This document shows positions 24,701-33,209 of a stretch of 64,000 nucleotides of DNA, piece after piece. The first letter of the stretch is position 1. Every line of letters begins with the position of its first letter. The DNA is from an uncultured Bacteroidota bacterium. GTDB taxonomy: Bacteria; Bacteroidota; Bacteroidia; Bacteroidales; P3. Position numbers and translations under genes: made by a program. The DNA lies in assembly GCA_902774845.1 (NCBI GenBank), contig CACYJU010000006.1, positions 1-64,000 on the forward strand, written 5' to 3'. The notes under the pieces were generated by a model. The model had not been told where the DNA came from and did no database searches. It saw nothing but the letters and a program-made list of their open reading frames with translations.

Positions 24701-27700
24701 ACCAGTCATCACCGGTGTCGGTGTGGTGGTCACAGGCACCACGGTATTTCCACATCCATCGGTCACCGTAGGCAGCACTATACGTGTGTATGAGTAGTTC
24801 AATCCCACAGCGCTGTCCACACAGCCTATATTGACACTCGTCGGCACATTGGAGATGGTGAACGAGTGCTGAGGTATATGTACTGATATGTCTTGATATA
24901 CGGAGTCTTTGTTTCCGCAGAGGTCGGTCACCACGTAGTAGCGACGCACCTTGTAGCCGCAGGTCACACTGGCAAAGACGCTGTCGCGGTTGCTTACCGA
25001 CAAATCGTTGATTGGAGTACATTCGTCAGCGAGTGTCAGCGAATAGGGAGCCGCCGACAGTGCAGCCGGGGTAGTAGCTGCCGGATAAAGGGTGGTCAAG
25101 TCAGAGGTACAGCCGTCGAGGTTCACCTCATCCATAACATGGGTGCCGCCAGCTGTGAGTACCGTAGGAGCCGTAGTGTCTACAGCGCTTATGGTCATGC
25201 TGTCGGTCACCGAACAACCATGGTTGTCCATAACAGTCACCCCTACCCTATAATTCACACCACAGTTGTGCGGGATTGAAGCGGTGTCACTAGTGGTACC
25301 GTTGGGTGACACACCAAAGTCGAGTTGTCCACCATAGGTATAGGTGTAGGTCACTGTCGGGTCAGACCCTCCCAATGTAGTGTTGAACGAGAGGGTGTCG
25401 CGGTTCGGACATATCGGATAGGTGTCGGTAGCCAAATCATAGCTGCTGGCAGCAGCATTGGTAAGCGTCGGTGTGGGTACCGTCTGCACGTATATCACCT
25501 TCGACTTAACCGAGGTGCAGCTGCCACGCGTCACACTCACCGTCACAGTCTTGTCGCCTGATGTGGTCCAAGCTACAGTTATCACACGGGTGCCGGCACC
25601 GCTGGTTATGGTGCCGCCGTCGACAGTCCAGACATAGGTCTCGCCTGTCATAGCAGCTGTCTCGCTGATAGTCATCTCACTGTTCGTTAGCGAGGTGGTC
25701 GAGCTGATACAGACGGTGTCCTTACCGCTCACGCCACCCACTTCGGTCACGATGACCGGCACCACGGTGTCAGCCACGTTGAAGGTGACGGTGACACTCT
25801 TCGCATCGCAGACAGGCGACTGGTCGCTCAGTATGTTGAGCACATAGCTGGCGGTGTCCGTAGGATGTCCGGAGATGATGAGTGTGTCGGGTGCGTTGTC
25901 GTGGTGGTGTACATCCACTGTCACGCCACCGTCGGTTATGGTGTTGGTCTCCAGATAGGAGTTCTCGAGCTTTATCTTTATAGGTGTTATCGACTCGCCC
26001 AAGCAGATTGACTGCTCATAGTCGCCAGAACCTGTGGCCTGGCTTATCACCGGGTCGGGATTGAGGACGATATGCACCTTCGCGGTATCGGTACAACCGT
26101 TGCCGTCAGTCACCACCACCTGATAGGTAGTGTCGGGCGTACCTGGGTTGAGTGATAGCGGATAGGTCGGGTCGGTACTGGAGAAGCCAGCAGGCGTCGA
26201 AGTCCACACGCTGTGGGCTGTGCCGCTGGGGTTGTTCACCGTCACCGTAGTAGCCACGCTGTAACCATCGCAGGCCGAAGTGTCAATGATGTTGGAGTTT
26301 GCCGAGAGGTTGGTCGAGATGGTCAGCTTGTTCTGAGGTATGACCACCTGCACGTGCACCTGAGCACTGTCGCTGCAGGTGTCCTTCACAGCAATCATTA
26401 CATCTATCGTATCGTTCTTGAGCGGGTTCTGCAGGTATTCGGTCAGCGCTGCCGGGCTCTGCTCGATGATGCGCAGGTAGGCATCGCTGCAGTTGCCGTG
26501 GGCGTTGGCGAGCACCGTGGCGCTCAGGTCGGGTATGACGTATTTACAATCGCTGTCCTTAGGAGTTGCGGTCACCGCAGCTATGGCGTCGACGGTCGGT
26601 TTGGTCGACGGGAACTGGACGTAAATCTCTTCGTATATCGAATCTTTGTTTCCGCAGAGGTCGGTCACCACATAGTAGCGGCGGATCTTGTTGCCGCAGG
26701 TGACGCCGTTGGTCATCACGCTGTCGCGGTGCGAGAGGGCGAGCTGCGATACCGGAGTACAACCGTCGGACACCGTGACGTTGAGGGTGTCGAGCAGTCC
26801 AGCAGCCGTCTGCACCGTAGGATGCGCTGTGGTCAAAGCCGAGAGGTCGCAGCCGGTCACCGTCACAGGAGCCAGCACGTGGGTGCTGGTCGGAGTGGTG
26901 AAGGTGGGAGCGGTCACGTCTACGGCATGCACGGTCATGCTGTCGGTCACAGAGCATCCGCGGTTGTCGGTAGCGGTCACCCCTACCCTATAGTCTACAC
27001 CGCAGTCGAATGGCACGGCGGCGGTGTCGCTGTTGGTGCCGTTGGGCGAGGTACCAAAGTCAAGCTGTCCGCCGAACTGATAGGTATAACCACCAGGCTG
27101 CACGGCGCCGCTCACCGTAGCGGTGAACGAAAGCGTGTCACGGTTCGGGCAGATGGTCACCTCATCGCCACCACCGGCATAGGAACCCATATCCAGCGTA
27201 GGCACTGCCTGCACATGTATATGTTTGCTCTTCACCGAGGTACAGTTGAGTGTGCTGTGGGTCACTGTGACAGTGACAGTCTTGTCGCCGTCAGAAGTCC
27301 ACTTCACCGTGATCTCTCTGGTGTCGTTGCCGCTTATGATAGAGCCGCCGTCGACAGTCCAACTCCAAGAGTCGCCAGACCCTCCAGCCGTCTCACGGAT
27401 GGTCATCACCGTGTCGGTAAGAGAGGTGGCGGAAGTGATACAGACGGTGTCTCTGTTAGCCACGCCGCCCACTTCGGTCACGATAATCGGCACTATGGTG
27501 TCGGTCACGTTGAAGGTGACGGTTATATTCTTCGAGTCGCATGCAGGCGACTGGTTGCTTATGGCGTTGACCGTATAGCTTCCGTTAGCCGTGGGCTTGC
27601 CGCTGATGATCACCGTGTCGGGTGCGTTATCATGATGGTGTACGTTGACAGAGATGCCGGTGGCAGAGGCAATCTCGCTGGTCGGGTCGTAGGTAGAGTT

Positions 27701-30700
27701 CTCCAACTTCACCTTTATAGGTGTTATCGACTGTCCGAGGCATACATCCTGTTCATAATCGCCGCTGCCAGTGGCCTGCGAGAGCACCGGATCGGGATTG
27801 AGGGAGATATGCACCTTCGCTGTGTCGGTACAGCCGTTGCCGTCAGTCACCACCACCTGATATGTGGTGTCGGGAGTACCCGGTTTGAGCGAGAGCGGAT
27901 AGGTCGGGTCGGTGCTGGAGAAGCCAGCAGGCGTCGAAGTCCATACGCTGTGGGCTGTGCCACTTGGGTTGTTCACCGTCACCGTAGTAGACACACCGTA
28001 GCCGTTGCAGGCAGAGGTGTCGATAGTGTTGGATGTTGTCGAGAGGTTAGTTGCAATGGTAAGTTTGTTCTGCGGGATGATCACCTGTACGTGAGCGTGA
28101 GCAGTGTCACCGCAAGTGTCTCTCACCACAACGGTCACGTCGATGGTGTCGTTGCGGTCGGCACGCTGCAGGTATTCAGCCAGCGAAGCGGGAGTCTGCT
28201 CAATCACACGGAGGCTCGAGTTCTCGCAGCCCGAAGTGCGAGGCAGCACAGTGTCTTTCAGGTCAGGTATGAGGTATTTGCAGTCGCCGTTCTTAGCCAC
28301 AGCCGTCACTATAGGCATAGCCGAGAAGGTAGGTTTGTCGGTCACCAGCCAAGCATGCTTGATGGTATCGGGTGTTGCCGACGTGCCGCAGGAGTTGGTG
28401 TAGCTGGCAGCCCACCAGTTAGAATGGTGACAGCCGTTGACCTCTTCAGTGCCGTGAGTGACGGTAGCTGTAGCCGAGAGATTGCAGGCATCGGTCACCA
28501 CGAAGTTGGCAGCAGTAGGCTCGAAACGCTCATGGGTTGCATCACAACCCCAGTCCTTGTCAGCTTCTACGCCGGTAGCGAGAGCTATTGACGGCGTAGA
28601 GGCCACGGTGATGAAGCTGCTCGGGAATCGTGCGGTACAGTTATGTGTAGTCTCAGTTACGATAAGAGTGTCGGTGAAGGAGTCGCAAGCACCGGTACTG
28701 CGTATACGGGCAGTAGCGGTAGTACCCGAAGATGTCTTAGAGACAAACGAGTGGTCAGAGTGCCATTCGTGAGTGAAAGGACCAGTACCTTCGATAGTGG
28801 CGGTAATCACATAGTCCTCACCGGCGGGCAAAGGACAGCCCAGATCCTGAGTAGGCTGGACAAGCGTATCACCAACAAGGGTGATAGCCGGCACGGTAGA
28901 GGTTATAGGAACATCCACCGTATCAGAACAAGAACCGTATGTGTCGGTTATGATAACCTGATAGTTGCCAGCAGGCACACTGGTGAAGACACCTGTAGTG
29001 TTTGTATCCAGTCCTGGTGCTGCGAAAGTGAAGACGTTTCCGTCTACCGTCTGGGTGGTAGTTGCCGTAACGGTAAAGTCACCGTTAGCCTCACCATCGC
29101 AGATAGCGTTATGATATGATGCCAGAGTTCCGGTAATCTCGTTTATTCCGATATTAACCTGTTCCTTTCTCCAACAACCGTCCTTATCCACAACCAGAAC
29201 CTGATGCGAACCAGCTTCCACATCTCTGAAACGACGGCTTGTTGAAGGTCCTTGTTCACCATGAGGATCCATCGGGTCAATCGGATCATACGGGTCTAAC
29301 GTAAAGCTGAATGGTTGTTCACCTGTGTTTGTCGGGGGAATTTCTATAGCTATTTTACCACCATCACCATCACAGTTAGCAAGAGAATCAGTTATTGCCA
29401 GAATCAGGTTCTTAACAACAAAATTGAAAGGAATATTCTTAGTTCTACGGCAACCGAAATTATCTTCAGTCGTTACATCACAGTTAATTGTTCCTCCAGT
29501 GAAACTTGCAGGGGGTGTTAAAGTAAAATGGTCGTTATATTTTGAACCAGTCCAATCACATGCGGCCCATGTCGAATCCAGTTCTGTTGTATAACTCCAC
29601 ACGTGGCGCAAATGATCTTCACTTAATGACAACTCCCAACTGAACAGCCATCCATTATCATATTTCCAACCATCCTGAACAGTGACTGTCCACTCTCCAT
29701 TCAATGGACAGCCGACCAACTCTTCAAAGCCCTGGTCTGGTTTATAAATTTGTTTTCTCGTTGCAAGTTTAGATGAATCAACTATGTAAACCGACTTATT
29801 ATCAGCAGATCTTCCACTATGAATATTACTCGTATGGTATACTTTCTTAGTTTCATTCGCCCACTGATAGTTCTGATTTGTTGCTGAAGACCAAACATAA
29901 TCCCATCCTATTCCAGGCCTATTGTCATTCTTAGAATCATCACAAACAAAATCGTCGGATTTTCCACCATCGTATGGGTCTATTGTCTTTCCCAACTGAG
30001 CATCCCTCTTATTATTCCCCCAACTATTTATTCCTGTGGCGACACCTGATGAGTTGTACTTATAGTTTGTACCTTCCCATCCTTTCATGTCCTCTGAAAT
30101 CCCTACAAGACACGACGAACTACCACTACCGCTATTCAAAGAGCCATTACTATATTTCATCACCGCCACAGATCTCCTCACGCCAGTAGTCGGATCTGGC
30201 GGACACGTAAGCTTAATAAACAAGTCACCAAGCCAAGAATGCTCCATGTTTATCTTAAGATACTTGATATCATTTTTTGATTTTACATATCCGCGGCTAT
30301 GTTCCAAATCATAATCTTCAAACTGATAAAAACTAACCGATGAGGTGTATGCACAACCTTCTCCACAGTCTATACCATCAGGAAGGAAAATGGTCTCAGT
30401 ATGACCCATCGTGGCTGTTGTCGCTGGCTGAGAACGATCAACACGTACATAATCGTTCTCATCCTTAAGGTAACCCACCGAAATATCAGTCGGCACACCT
30501 GGACATATCAGGAATGGCTCATCACTCCACCATGCCACGCCAATACCGTCCGACACCCTGACACGGCCAGGCATTGTCAAAAGACAAGACCCTGTGGATG
30601 CAGTAAAATTCAAGTCATAACCCACAACACTATCAAATGTCAAGGAATATGGACTTGGTGGTGTAAAGTTACTGCCATTAACCTCAACAGGCATGTAATG

Positions 30701-32947
30701 GTTAGCGTAACGGAATTCATATTTTGCAGTATTCTCCAGATAAGAACATCCTTCTCTAGGTTCAACCTTGACCGTCAAAGCTTGATGCTGACAAATGTCA
30801 AAATTGTAATAACCATCAGGACTACGATGTGCTGTGTCACGCACACCATCACGTGTATAAGTAACTAACAATGCTGAGTCCGCCACACAGCATGGAGAAC
30901 CATAGATAGCATAAAGTGTTGTATCACTCAACAATGGGAATGAACCATTCGGATAGTATGCATCACCCGTTCCATCCTCTTTAGTATTCCACTCCACAAA
31001 CACCTTATTGGCCTCATCACATGTCGGCACATTGTTACTCAGTGTTACGGTAGCCAAACCTGTCTGCTGTGCCGGAGGTTCTGACGCCGTACCAGAACAG
31101 GTGGAAGTTGAAGTTTGGTAAGTCAGTGTTGCATATTGACGAGCACGAATAATATACTGGGCACTATTGGTACAATATGTTGCGTCGGCAGGCAGAAGCG
31201 CTGTAATAATTGCCTCTCCTGTGTGTTCTTGCATTACAACTGTACCATCCGGCTGTACCTGTGCAACAGTCGGATCTGACGACGAGAATTCTACAGTCCC
31301 ACCATTTTCGTTTGTAAACACTGGAGCATTGAACGGCATACCAATAGCATACTCCGCTTCCGTGGCGCTGTAATCAAATTCTCCAGTACGCAATTTGCAA
31401 CAATAAGTGCAGAGGTCAATATTGGGTCGCCAATCACTAATCTCTAACCATCTCTGACCTGCAAGAGGGAACTCCTCCCAATGTCCATCATAATAGCTTG
31501 GGGTCGGCATCTCACGCCATTCATCAGTATAAGCGGCCACACATGTATTTTCAGACGTAGTCGTCTTGGTGAATCCCGTAGGAGCGAGTATACCGTCATC
31601 TCTAATCAGGTCCGTTGAAACAGCCACAACAAGGTTGTCACTGATGTCATAGTCAAAATAGTCCACAATATTAAACTCGAATCTATTCCATCCATTTTGA
31701 ATCGTCAGACGACCTTGATAGACAGGAGTCAACTCCGAAATAGGAATAAAATCAGTCTCGCTATCGAATTTTTCCTTAGATGTACGTCCTAAGAATATGG
31801 TCACAGCACGAGTTGTTGCATTTGATGCAGCTGACTCAAACGAAAGCGAGTGTATTCGACAAGATTGGCCAATCTCCGAGCCTTGGTATATCATCTCAGC
31901 CCAGGTGTAACCTTTCGTGGTCTGAAATGGGAGATATCCTGTTGAGGTACCATCTCCAACAGTATTGCAGTTATCCTTTACATTCAGAGTGTAACTTGCA
32001 AACTCTGCACAATAGGATCCAGAAGCAGGTAACTCTGCCGTTATAACAGTAATACCTACAGCTCCTGTAAGAGATATAGCTCCTGTAGTAGAATTAACCG
32101 TTGCAACGTATGGGTTTGACGAAGTATAATATAACTGAGCACTTGGATTAATCGTATTTCCTGGAGTCGGTGCAGTAAAAGGTTCTCCTGGATCTATAGT
32201 GTATGACGGTTGTGCAAATGCAAAAGTACCAGAACGATGACTACAACTATTTTCATAGAACTTTATGTTAGGTCGAACTGTTCGCATAACCGTTGTCAAA
32301 TCGCTAGCTGAAATTTGAGGCACATTGGAAAGACGCAATGGCACCGTCGCATCCTCATTGAGCGAGGTAACAGCCATCTTGTTAGCATTGTCATTGCAGA
32401 AGAAGAAGCAATCAAGACGTTCTGAAAGACTCAACTGTTGTATCGAAACGGCTATATTTGAAGTACCATCCCAACTAAAAGGCTCATCAAGTTCTATCTC
32501 AATCCATTCCCCAGAGGCGTTAGAAGTTACATTAGAAAAGCGAACATTCTTACTTTGTGCCACTCGTCTCAATCCAGCGGTATAATATCCATCAGCAAGG
32601 TTATCGTGTTCAGCCGGCACAAGCACCATATACATATCAAAAAGAACGTCAAGAGACTGAGGTCCAAAGTATTGAAAGGCTATTTTCGAAATAGGCCCAG
32701 CTGTCATACCTGAAGAAGTCAACTCACTAGCGAGATAGAGTTGCTGTGTATACGGATACTCTGTGTACCAAGTATACACCGGCACCGTGGAGTTTTTCAC
32801 CGATCCACTTCCTACTTGATGCCAGCCCTGAGCTTGGGTTGTTGAGGCTGTGGTCAGTAGCGTCAGTAGCAGCATCAGGAATGCTGTTACTTTGGTTACC
32901 TTCGTTCGTTGGTTTCGAATTCGACTGTAAATAGTAATTATATGCAT
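18728..32947 (-). CDS. Giant T9SS type B surface protein (about 4,739 residues)
   Basis: An uninterrupted frame of over 14 kb. A signal peptide (ending TTASTTQAQG) opens the protein; the first ATG is at 32947 and a TTG lies 21 bp before it. In order: two modules of a GxGTST type with Ig-like BIG2-style strands (about residues 40-370 and 330-560), a Listeria-Bacteroides type repeat (FVEWNTKEDGTGDAYY), and a P-domain-like region (about 850-1110). Next come SprB-like repeats (about 1170-1360), two copies of a 579-residue HYR/PKD-like unit (about 1530-2690) and some 16 CGD-type domains of about 95 residues with a 535-residue higher period (2690-4190). Two CDxxxW repeats follow, then a CHU_C/gliding type B sorting domain (VPNVFTPDLKINRKFG...). 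Likely a surface adhesin exported by T9SS. Confidence 0.9.
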   Translation of the reverse strand: MHIITIYSRIRNQRTKVTKVTAFLMLLLTLLTTASTTQAQGWHQVGSGSVKNSTVPVYTWYTEYPYTQQLYLASELTSSGMTAGPISKIAFQYFGPQSLDVLFDMYMVLVPAEHDNLADGYYTAGLRRVAQSKNVRFSNVTSNASGEWIEIELDEPFSWDGTSNIAVSIQQLSLSERLDCFFFCNDNANKMAVTSLNEDATVPLRLSNVPQISASDLTTVMRTVRPNIKFYENSCSHRSGTFAFAQPSYTIDPGEPFTAPTPGNTINPSAQLYYTSSNPYVATVNSTTGAISLTGAVGITVITAELPASGSYCAEFASYTLNVKDNCNTVGDGTSTGYLPFQTTKGYTWAEMIYQGSEIGQSCRIHSLSFESAASNATTRAVTIFLGRTSKEKFDSETDFIPISELTPVYQGRLTIQNGWNRFEFNIVDYFDYDISDNLVVAVSTDLIRDDGILAPTGFTKTTTSENTCVAAYTDEWREMPTPSYYDGHWEEFPLAGQRWLEISDWRPNIDLCTYCCKLRTGEFDYSATEAEYAIGMPFNAPVFTNENGGTVEFSSSDPTVAQVQPDGTVVMQEHTGEAIITALLPADATYCTNSAQYIIRARQYATLTYQTSTSTCSGTASEPPAQQTGLATVTLSNNVPTCDEANKVFVEWNTKEDGTGDAYYPNGSFPLLSDTTLYAIYGSPCCVADSALLVTYTRDGVRDTAHRSPDGYYNFDICQHQALTVKVEPREGCSYLENTAKYEFRYANHYMPVEVNGSNFTPPSPYSLTFDSVVGYDLNFTASTGSCLLTMPGRVRVSDGIGVAWWSDEPFLICPGVPTDISVGYLKDENDYVRVDRSQPATTATMGHTETIFLPDGIDCGEGCAYTSSVSFYQFEDYDLEHSRGYVKSKNDIKYLKINMEHSWLGDLFIKLTCPPDPTTGVRRSVAVMKYSNGSLNSGSGSSSCLVGISEDMKGWEGTNYKYNSSGVATGINSWGNNKRDAQLGKTIDPYDGGKSDDFVCDDSKNDNRPGIGWDYVWSSATNQNYQWANETKKVYHTSNIHSGRSADNKSVYIVDSSKLATRKQIYKPDQGFEELVGCPLNGEWTVTVQDGWKYDNGWLFSWELSLSEDHLRHVWSYTTELDSTWAACDWTGSKYNDHFTLTPPASFTGGTINCDVTTEDNFGCRRTKNIPFNFVVKNLILAITDSLANCDGDGGKIAIEIPPTNTGEQPFSFTLDPYDPIDPMDPHGEQGPSTSRRFRDVEAGSHQVLVVDKDGCWRKEQVNIGINEITGTLASYHNAICDGEANGDFTVTATTTQTVDGNVFTFAAPGLDTNTTGVFTSVPAGNYQVIITDTYGSCSDTVDVPITSTVPAITLVGDTLVQPTQDLGCPLPAGEDYVITATIEGTGPFTHEWHSDHSFVSKTSSGTTATARIRSTGACDSFTDTLIVTETTHNCTARFPSSFITVASTPSIALATGVEADKDWGCDATHERFEPTAANFVVTDACNLSATATVTHGTEEVNGCHHSNWWAASYTNSCGTSATPDTIKHAWLVTDKPTFSAMPIVTAVAKNGDCKYLIPDLKDTVLPRTSGCENSSLRVIEQTPASLAEYLQRADRNDTIDVTVVVRDTCGDTAHAHVQVIIPQNKLTIATNLSTTSNTIDTSACNGYGVSTTVTVNNPSGTAHSVWTSTPAGFSSTDPTYPLSLKPGTPDTTYQVVVTDGNGCTDTAKVHISLNPDPVLSQATGSGDYEQDVCLGQSITPIKVKLENSTYDPTSEIASATGISVNVHHHDNAPDTVIISGKPTANGSYTVNAISNQSPACDSKNITVTFNVTDTIVPIIVTEVGGVANRDTVCITSATSLTDTVMTIRETAGGSGDSWSWTVDGGSIISGNDTREITVKWTSDGDKTVTVTVTHSTLNCTSVKSKHIHVQAVPTLDMGSYAGGGDEVTICPNRDTLSFTATVSGAVQPGGYTYQFGGQLDFGTSPNGTNSDTAAVPFDCGVDYRVGVTATDNRGCSVTDSMTVHAVDVTAPTFTTPTSTHVLAPVTVTGCDLSALTTAHPTVQTAAGLLDTLNVTVSDGCTPVSQLALSHRDSVMTNGVTCGNKIRRYYVVTDLCGNKDSIYEEIYVQFPSTKPTVDAIAAVTATPKDSDCKYVIPDLSATVLANAHGNCSDAYLRIIEQSPAALTEYLQNPLKNDTIDVMIAVKDTCSDSAQVHVQVVIPQNKLTISTNLSANSNIIDTSACDGYSVATTVTVNNPSGTAHSVWTSTPAGFSSTDPTYPLSLNPGTPDTTYQVVVTDGNGCTDTAKVHIVLNPDPVISQATGSGDYEQSICLGESITPIKIKLENSYLETNTITDGGVTVDVHHHDNAPDTLIISGHPTDTASYVLNILSDQSPVCDAKSVTVTFNVADTVVPVIVTEVGGVSGKDTVCISSTTSLTNSEMTISETAAMTGETYVWTVDGGTITSGAGTRVITVAWTTSGDKTVTVSVTRGSCTSVKSKVIYVQTVPTPTLTNAAASSYDLATDTYPICPNRDTLSFNTTLGGSDPTVTYTYTYGGQLDFGVSPNGTTSDTASIPHNCGVNYRVGVTVMDNHGCSVTDSMTISAVDTTAPTVLTAGGTHVMDEVNLDGCTSDLTTLYPAATTPAALSAAPYSLTLADECTPINDLSVSNRDSVFASVTCGYKVRRYYVVTDLCGNKDSVYQDISVHIPQHSFTISNVPTSVNIGCVDSAVGLNYSYTRIVLPTVTDGCGNTVVPVTTTPTPVMTGRTCMDTTTFTYTYQDCEAPGAGHDTTWTFTYNVTLPELAMSNPTILVDTLPCTNSALEAVSFNTPSGEMRDACGRLVTPIPVDESGNPILDGGGNPVTDASAIINVDGTGNGSVTFNWKYTDCSGREYIWQRKHVIKPAAFDGYPNDTVAVTCVGQIVTPVKPSESVCGEPVVFSDFVRDSVDTDRGCYMITYTSTYEVFAQTYTWTYAYIYNPPAFTIPADVTNTSLECIADTVPPAIGDLPVVTHTGCVGIDAVITPTGPVRTIKSNGCKDTVIYTYHYEDCARSGDWNYIYIIAPVTPPHELPDINTGNYAATSGAVQCFDSCYADSDTIWGAHLPVIVSVCGDTLATPMPTYADTLTDASHDNVTGTRTYHYVYTDCSGENSFEWTYRYNVSRHTNPTEVPQDPMNPTSLVDTVAHVTCDSLAVRPQLPTVVDVCGNPVAPAADSSVVRTNHHCQDTVTYYYNFYDPSYIAGVDNPANELAYHWYFRYYIDRTQMPVIVQEVNPNKDTVECFADATLPTLMPVVLDACNDTLTPFDTIVDEHHDMNGGNPLCTGYVKYTFRYRDCTHTNILPWEYTRYVEHPALTIPQNDTVSYTCVNAAMNYVPSPDTLTNACGDVIVPDSIGRTSTLNAHDSGYVSYHYRYTDCDGQEYDWYYVCDVRPDVFQAPADSSRTVNCLAQASVPTTAQYPIIDDCGVRIPQDRMWDSGEYPDTTFSVDFNDTCGMVTYTYTYTIHGEQYTWNYIYTIDPPEFSFPTDVATRDTIECYDVSSPLSAPTLPVVINSCGDTINSASTNAPTLVIDSSDYVAHNYCTGNIVYNYTYADCGGDTLVWSFTHVVLPTTAPYEVENPITHQFARTTENVECFVDGDTITGNDLPVIVSVCGDTLSPRLVTYADTMANAAHDTVTGTRTYHYIYTDCAGNEFDWNFVYTVVRHTNPFQSPEVGNPPVSTEAHVNCDTLVVRPEMPRVIDVCGGVLEPYADSSIVRTNHNCKDTVIYNYNYYDPSYIPGTDDPSNELVYHWSFTYYIDKALMPTVVQGFSPDHDTVPCFDSAGRPNQTPVVVDACGVQLVPVIDSVDTHTNGDPNNCTGNRTFRYVYTDCSGTLSDTLTYTRYIVHPELIVPDNDTVSYVCANAAMDYQPQPDTLTNHCGDVIVPDSISRTSYLNAHDSGYVSYLYRYTDCDGRTYDWYYVCDVRPEPFQAPADSTRDVNCVSYATRPTASQRPDIVVCGETIPFNNDSTIVYSVDYNDTCGVITYEYHYTVHGETYTWNYIYNVSAPDFTFPTVTTTETVECYDVNSPAMQPTLPVVVNECGDVLSPVSMSIDSSDYVSNNSCHGNIVYTYTYTDCAGNTHDWVYTYVVHHTTLPHIVGVEPPTSGNVACFADALENFPVPTVEDVCGRPIATPTAVVTQGGTDCDGWRNYKYNFVDCDGVVFEWNFRYNVHDTVAPHIDVNALVNMGVTNSVAMGNCQYSMPDLSSATMQVTTDVASENCSGNFFFVEQSPSSLQRFMQPLTDTIIRVRLIVRDACQNRDTAYVDIVIPGSYIAMDLVSRDENGQTVQEDEMCLGQEVTLEAQASSANGEQDYIWSPTTGLTINGSTAVASPAQTTTYMVTFVDANGCSVNDTYTLTVHQPSETDITASSCDHYEWYGQSFDSSAEAEYMMTDRYGCDSLLHLHLTIHYSQATFYGDTICDGENYMFFNRMLVSTGTYEQTISSSNGCDSVITLYLLVVPRPPVHIDVEYDCNLANYTLTAQTQATAFQWRSVPSLADLEYQANNRAVTVTPDRYTHFTVLAGYEGLMQCAVSDTISLEPVSVVDATMEVTPVALYHELLDWSAVDKTKTETWRQWYVDGFFYGDESEISGVANEDNDSMVVVLIVGTEQCTDTARVVVPMLREALYVPNVFTPDLKINRKFGAVGTGITSFKMDIYNRSGALVFRTDNINEWWDGAHNGTPCEMGSYVYRIIYVTEVYPDVTHEIVGQVLLLR
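20400..24000 (-). repeat. Higher-order repeat in the giant gene, 1,605-bp period
   Basis: A block of six CGD-type domains (with VIVSVCGDTL, YYNFYDPSYI, NAHDSGYVSY and ECYDVxSP signatures in the same order) is present twice, 535 residues apart. ATAACCCGAATC-like sequence sits at 21176 and 22781. Edges are approximate. Confidence 0.85.
24870..28350 (-). repeat. Tandem duplication in the giant gene, 1,737-bp period
   Basis: Two adjacent 579-residue units; identical DNA words recur at an exact offset, such as CTGTGGGCTG at 26211 and 27948. Each unit runs from a segment ending DCKYLIPDL/DCKYVIPDL to a CGNKDS block and contains NPSGTAHSVWTSTPAGFSS and HHHDNAPDT. Unit edges are approximate. Confidence 0.85.
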
Positions 32948-33024
32948 ATATATGTATTTTTTCCACAATTAAAATGCTCACTATCACCCTTTCAGGTGGC
33001 AAGCGGACATAATACGAGACACTA

Positions 33025-33032
33025 CAAATATA
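33025..33032 (-). promoter_or_regulatory. -7 box (TATATTTG) for the giant gene
   Basis: Minus-strand TATATTTG about 80 bp before the ATG at 32947. It lies downstream of the terminator at 33143-33173, so the giant gene has its own promoter. Confidence 0.6.
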
Positions 33033-33079
33033 CGGATATTTTTGGACTTGGTTATTTAAAAAAAATTAAAACTGCAAAC

Positions 33080-33096
33080 CTCTTGATATTCAAGAG
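33080..33096. promoter_or_regulatory. Inverted repeat CTCTTGA-TAT-TCAAGAG upstream of the giant promoter
   Basis: A perfect 7-bp palindrome with a 3-bp centre, about 50 bp upstream of the -7 box. It could be an operator; no regulator is identified. Confidence 0.5.
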
Positions 33097-33142
33097 ATTC
33101 GCAACAACAATTTGCAACCATTAATCGGTGTCAAAAAACAAT

Positions 33143-33173
33143 AAAAAAGGGTGCCGAAAAAGCACCCTTTTTT
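33143..33173 (-). terminator. Terminator between the two giant genes
   Basis: Perfect 12-bp stem (AAAAAAGGGTGC with GCACCCTTTTTT) and a 7-base loop, 36 bp after the stop at 33210. Confidence 0.92.
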
Positions 33174-33175
33174 AC

Positions 33176-33209
33176 TATTGTCTATTCACTATTCACCTTT
33201 CACTATTCA
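33176..33209. repeat. Short repeats after the second giant gene
   Basis: CTATTCA/CACTATT units of 7-8 bp between the terminator and the stop codon. Confidence 0.75.

Noticed and set aside
26213-28591. A 792-codon open frame on the plus strand inside the giant gene, with many others such as 18620-20062
   Set aside because: These are shadows of the real minus-strand frame; their products are rich in His, Arg and Val with no domain, and the sense strand has conserved repeats and sorting domain.
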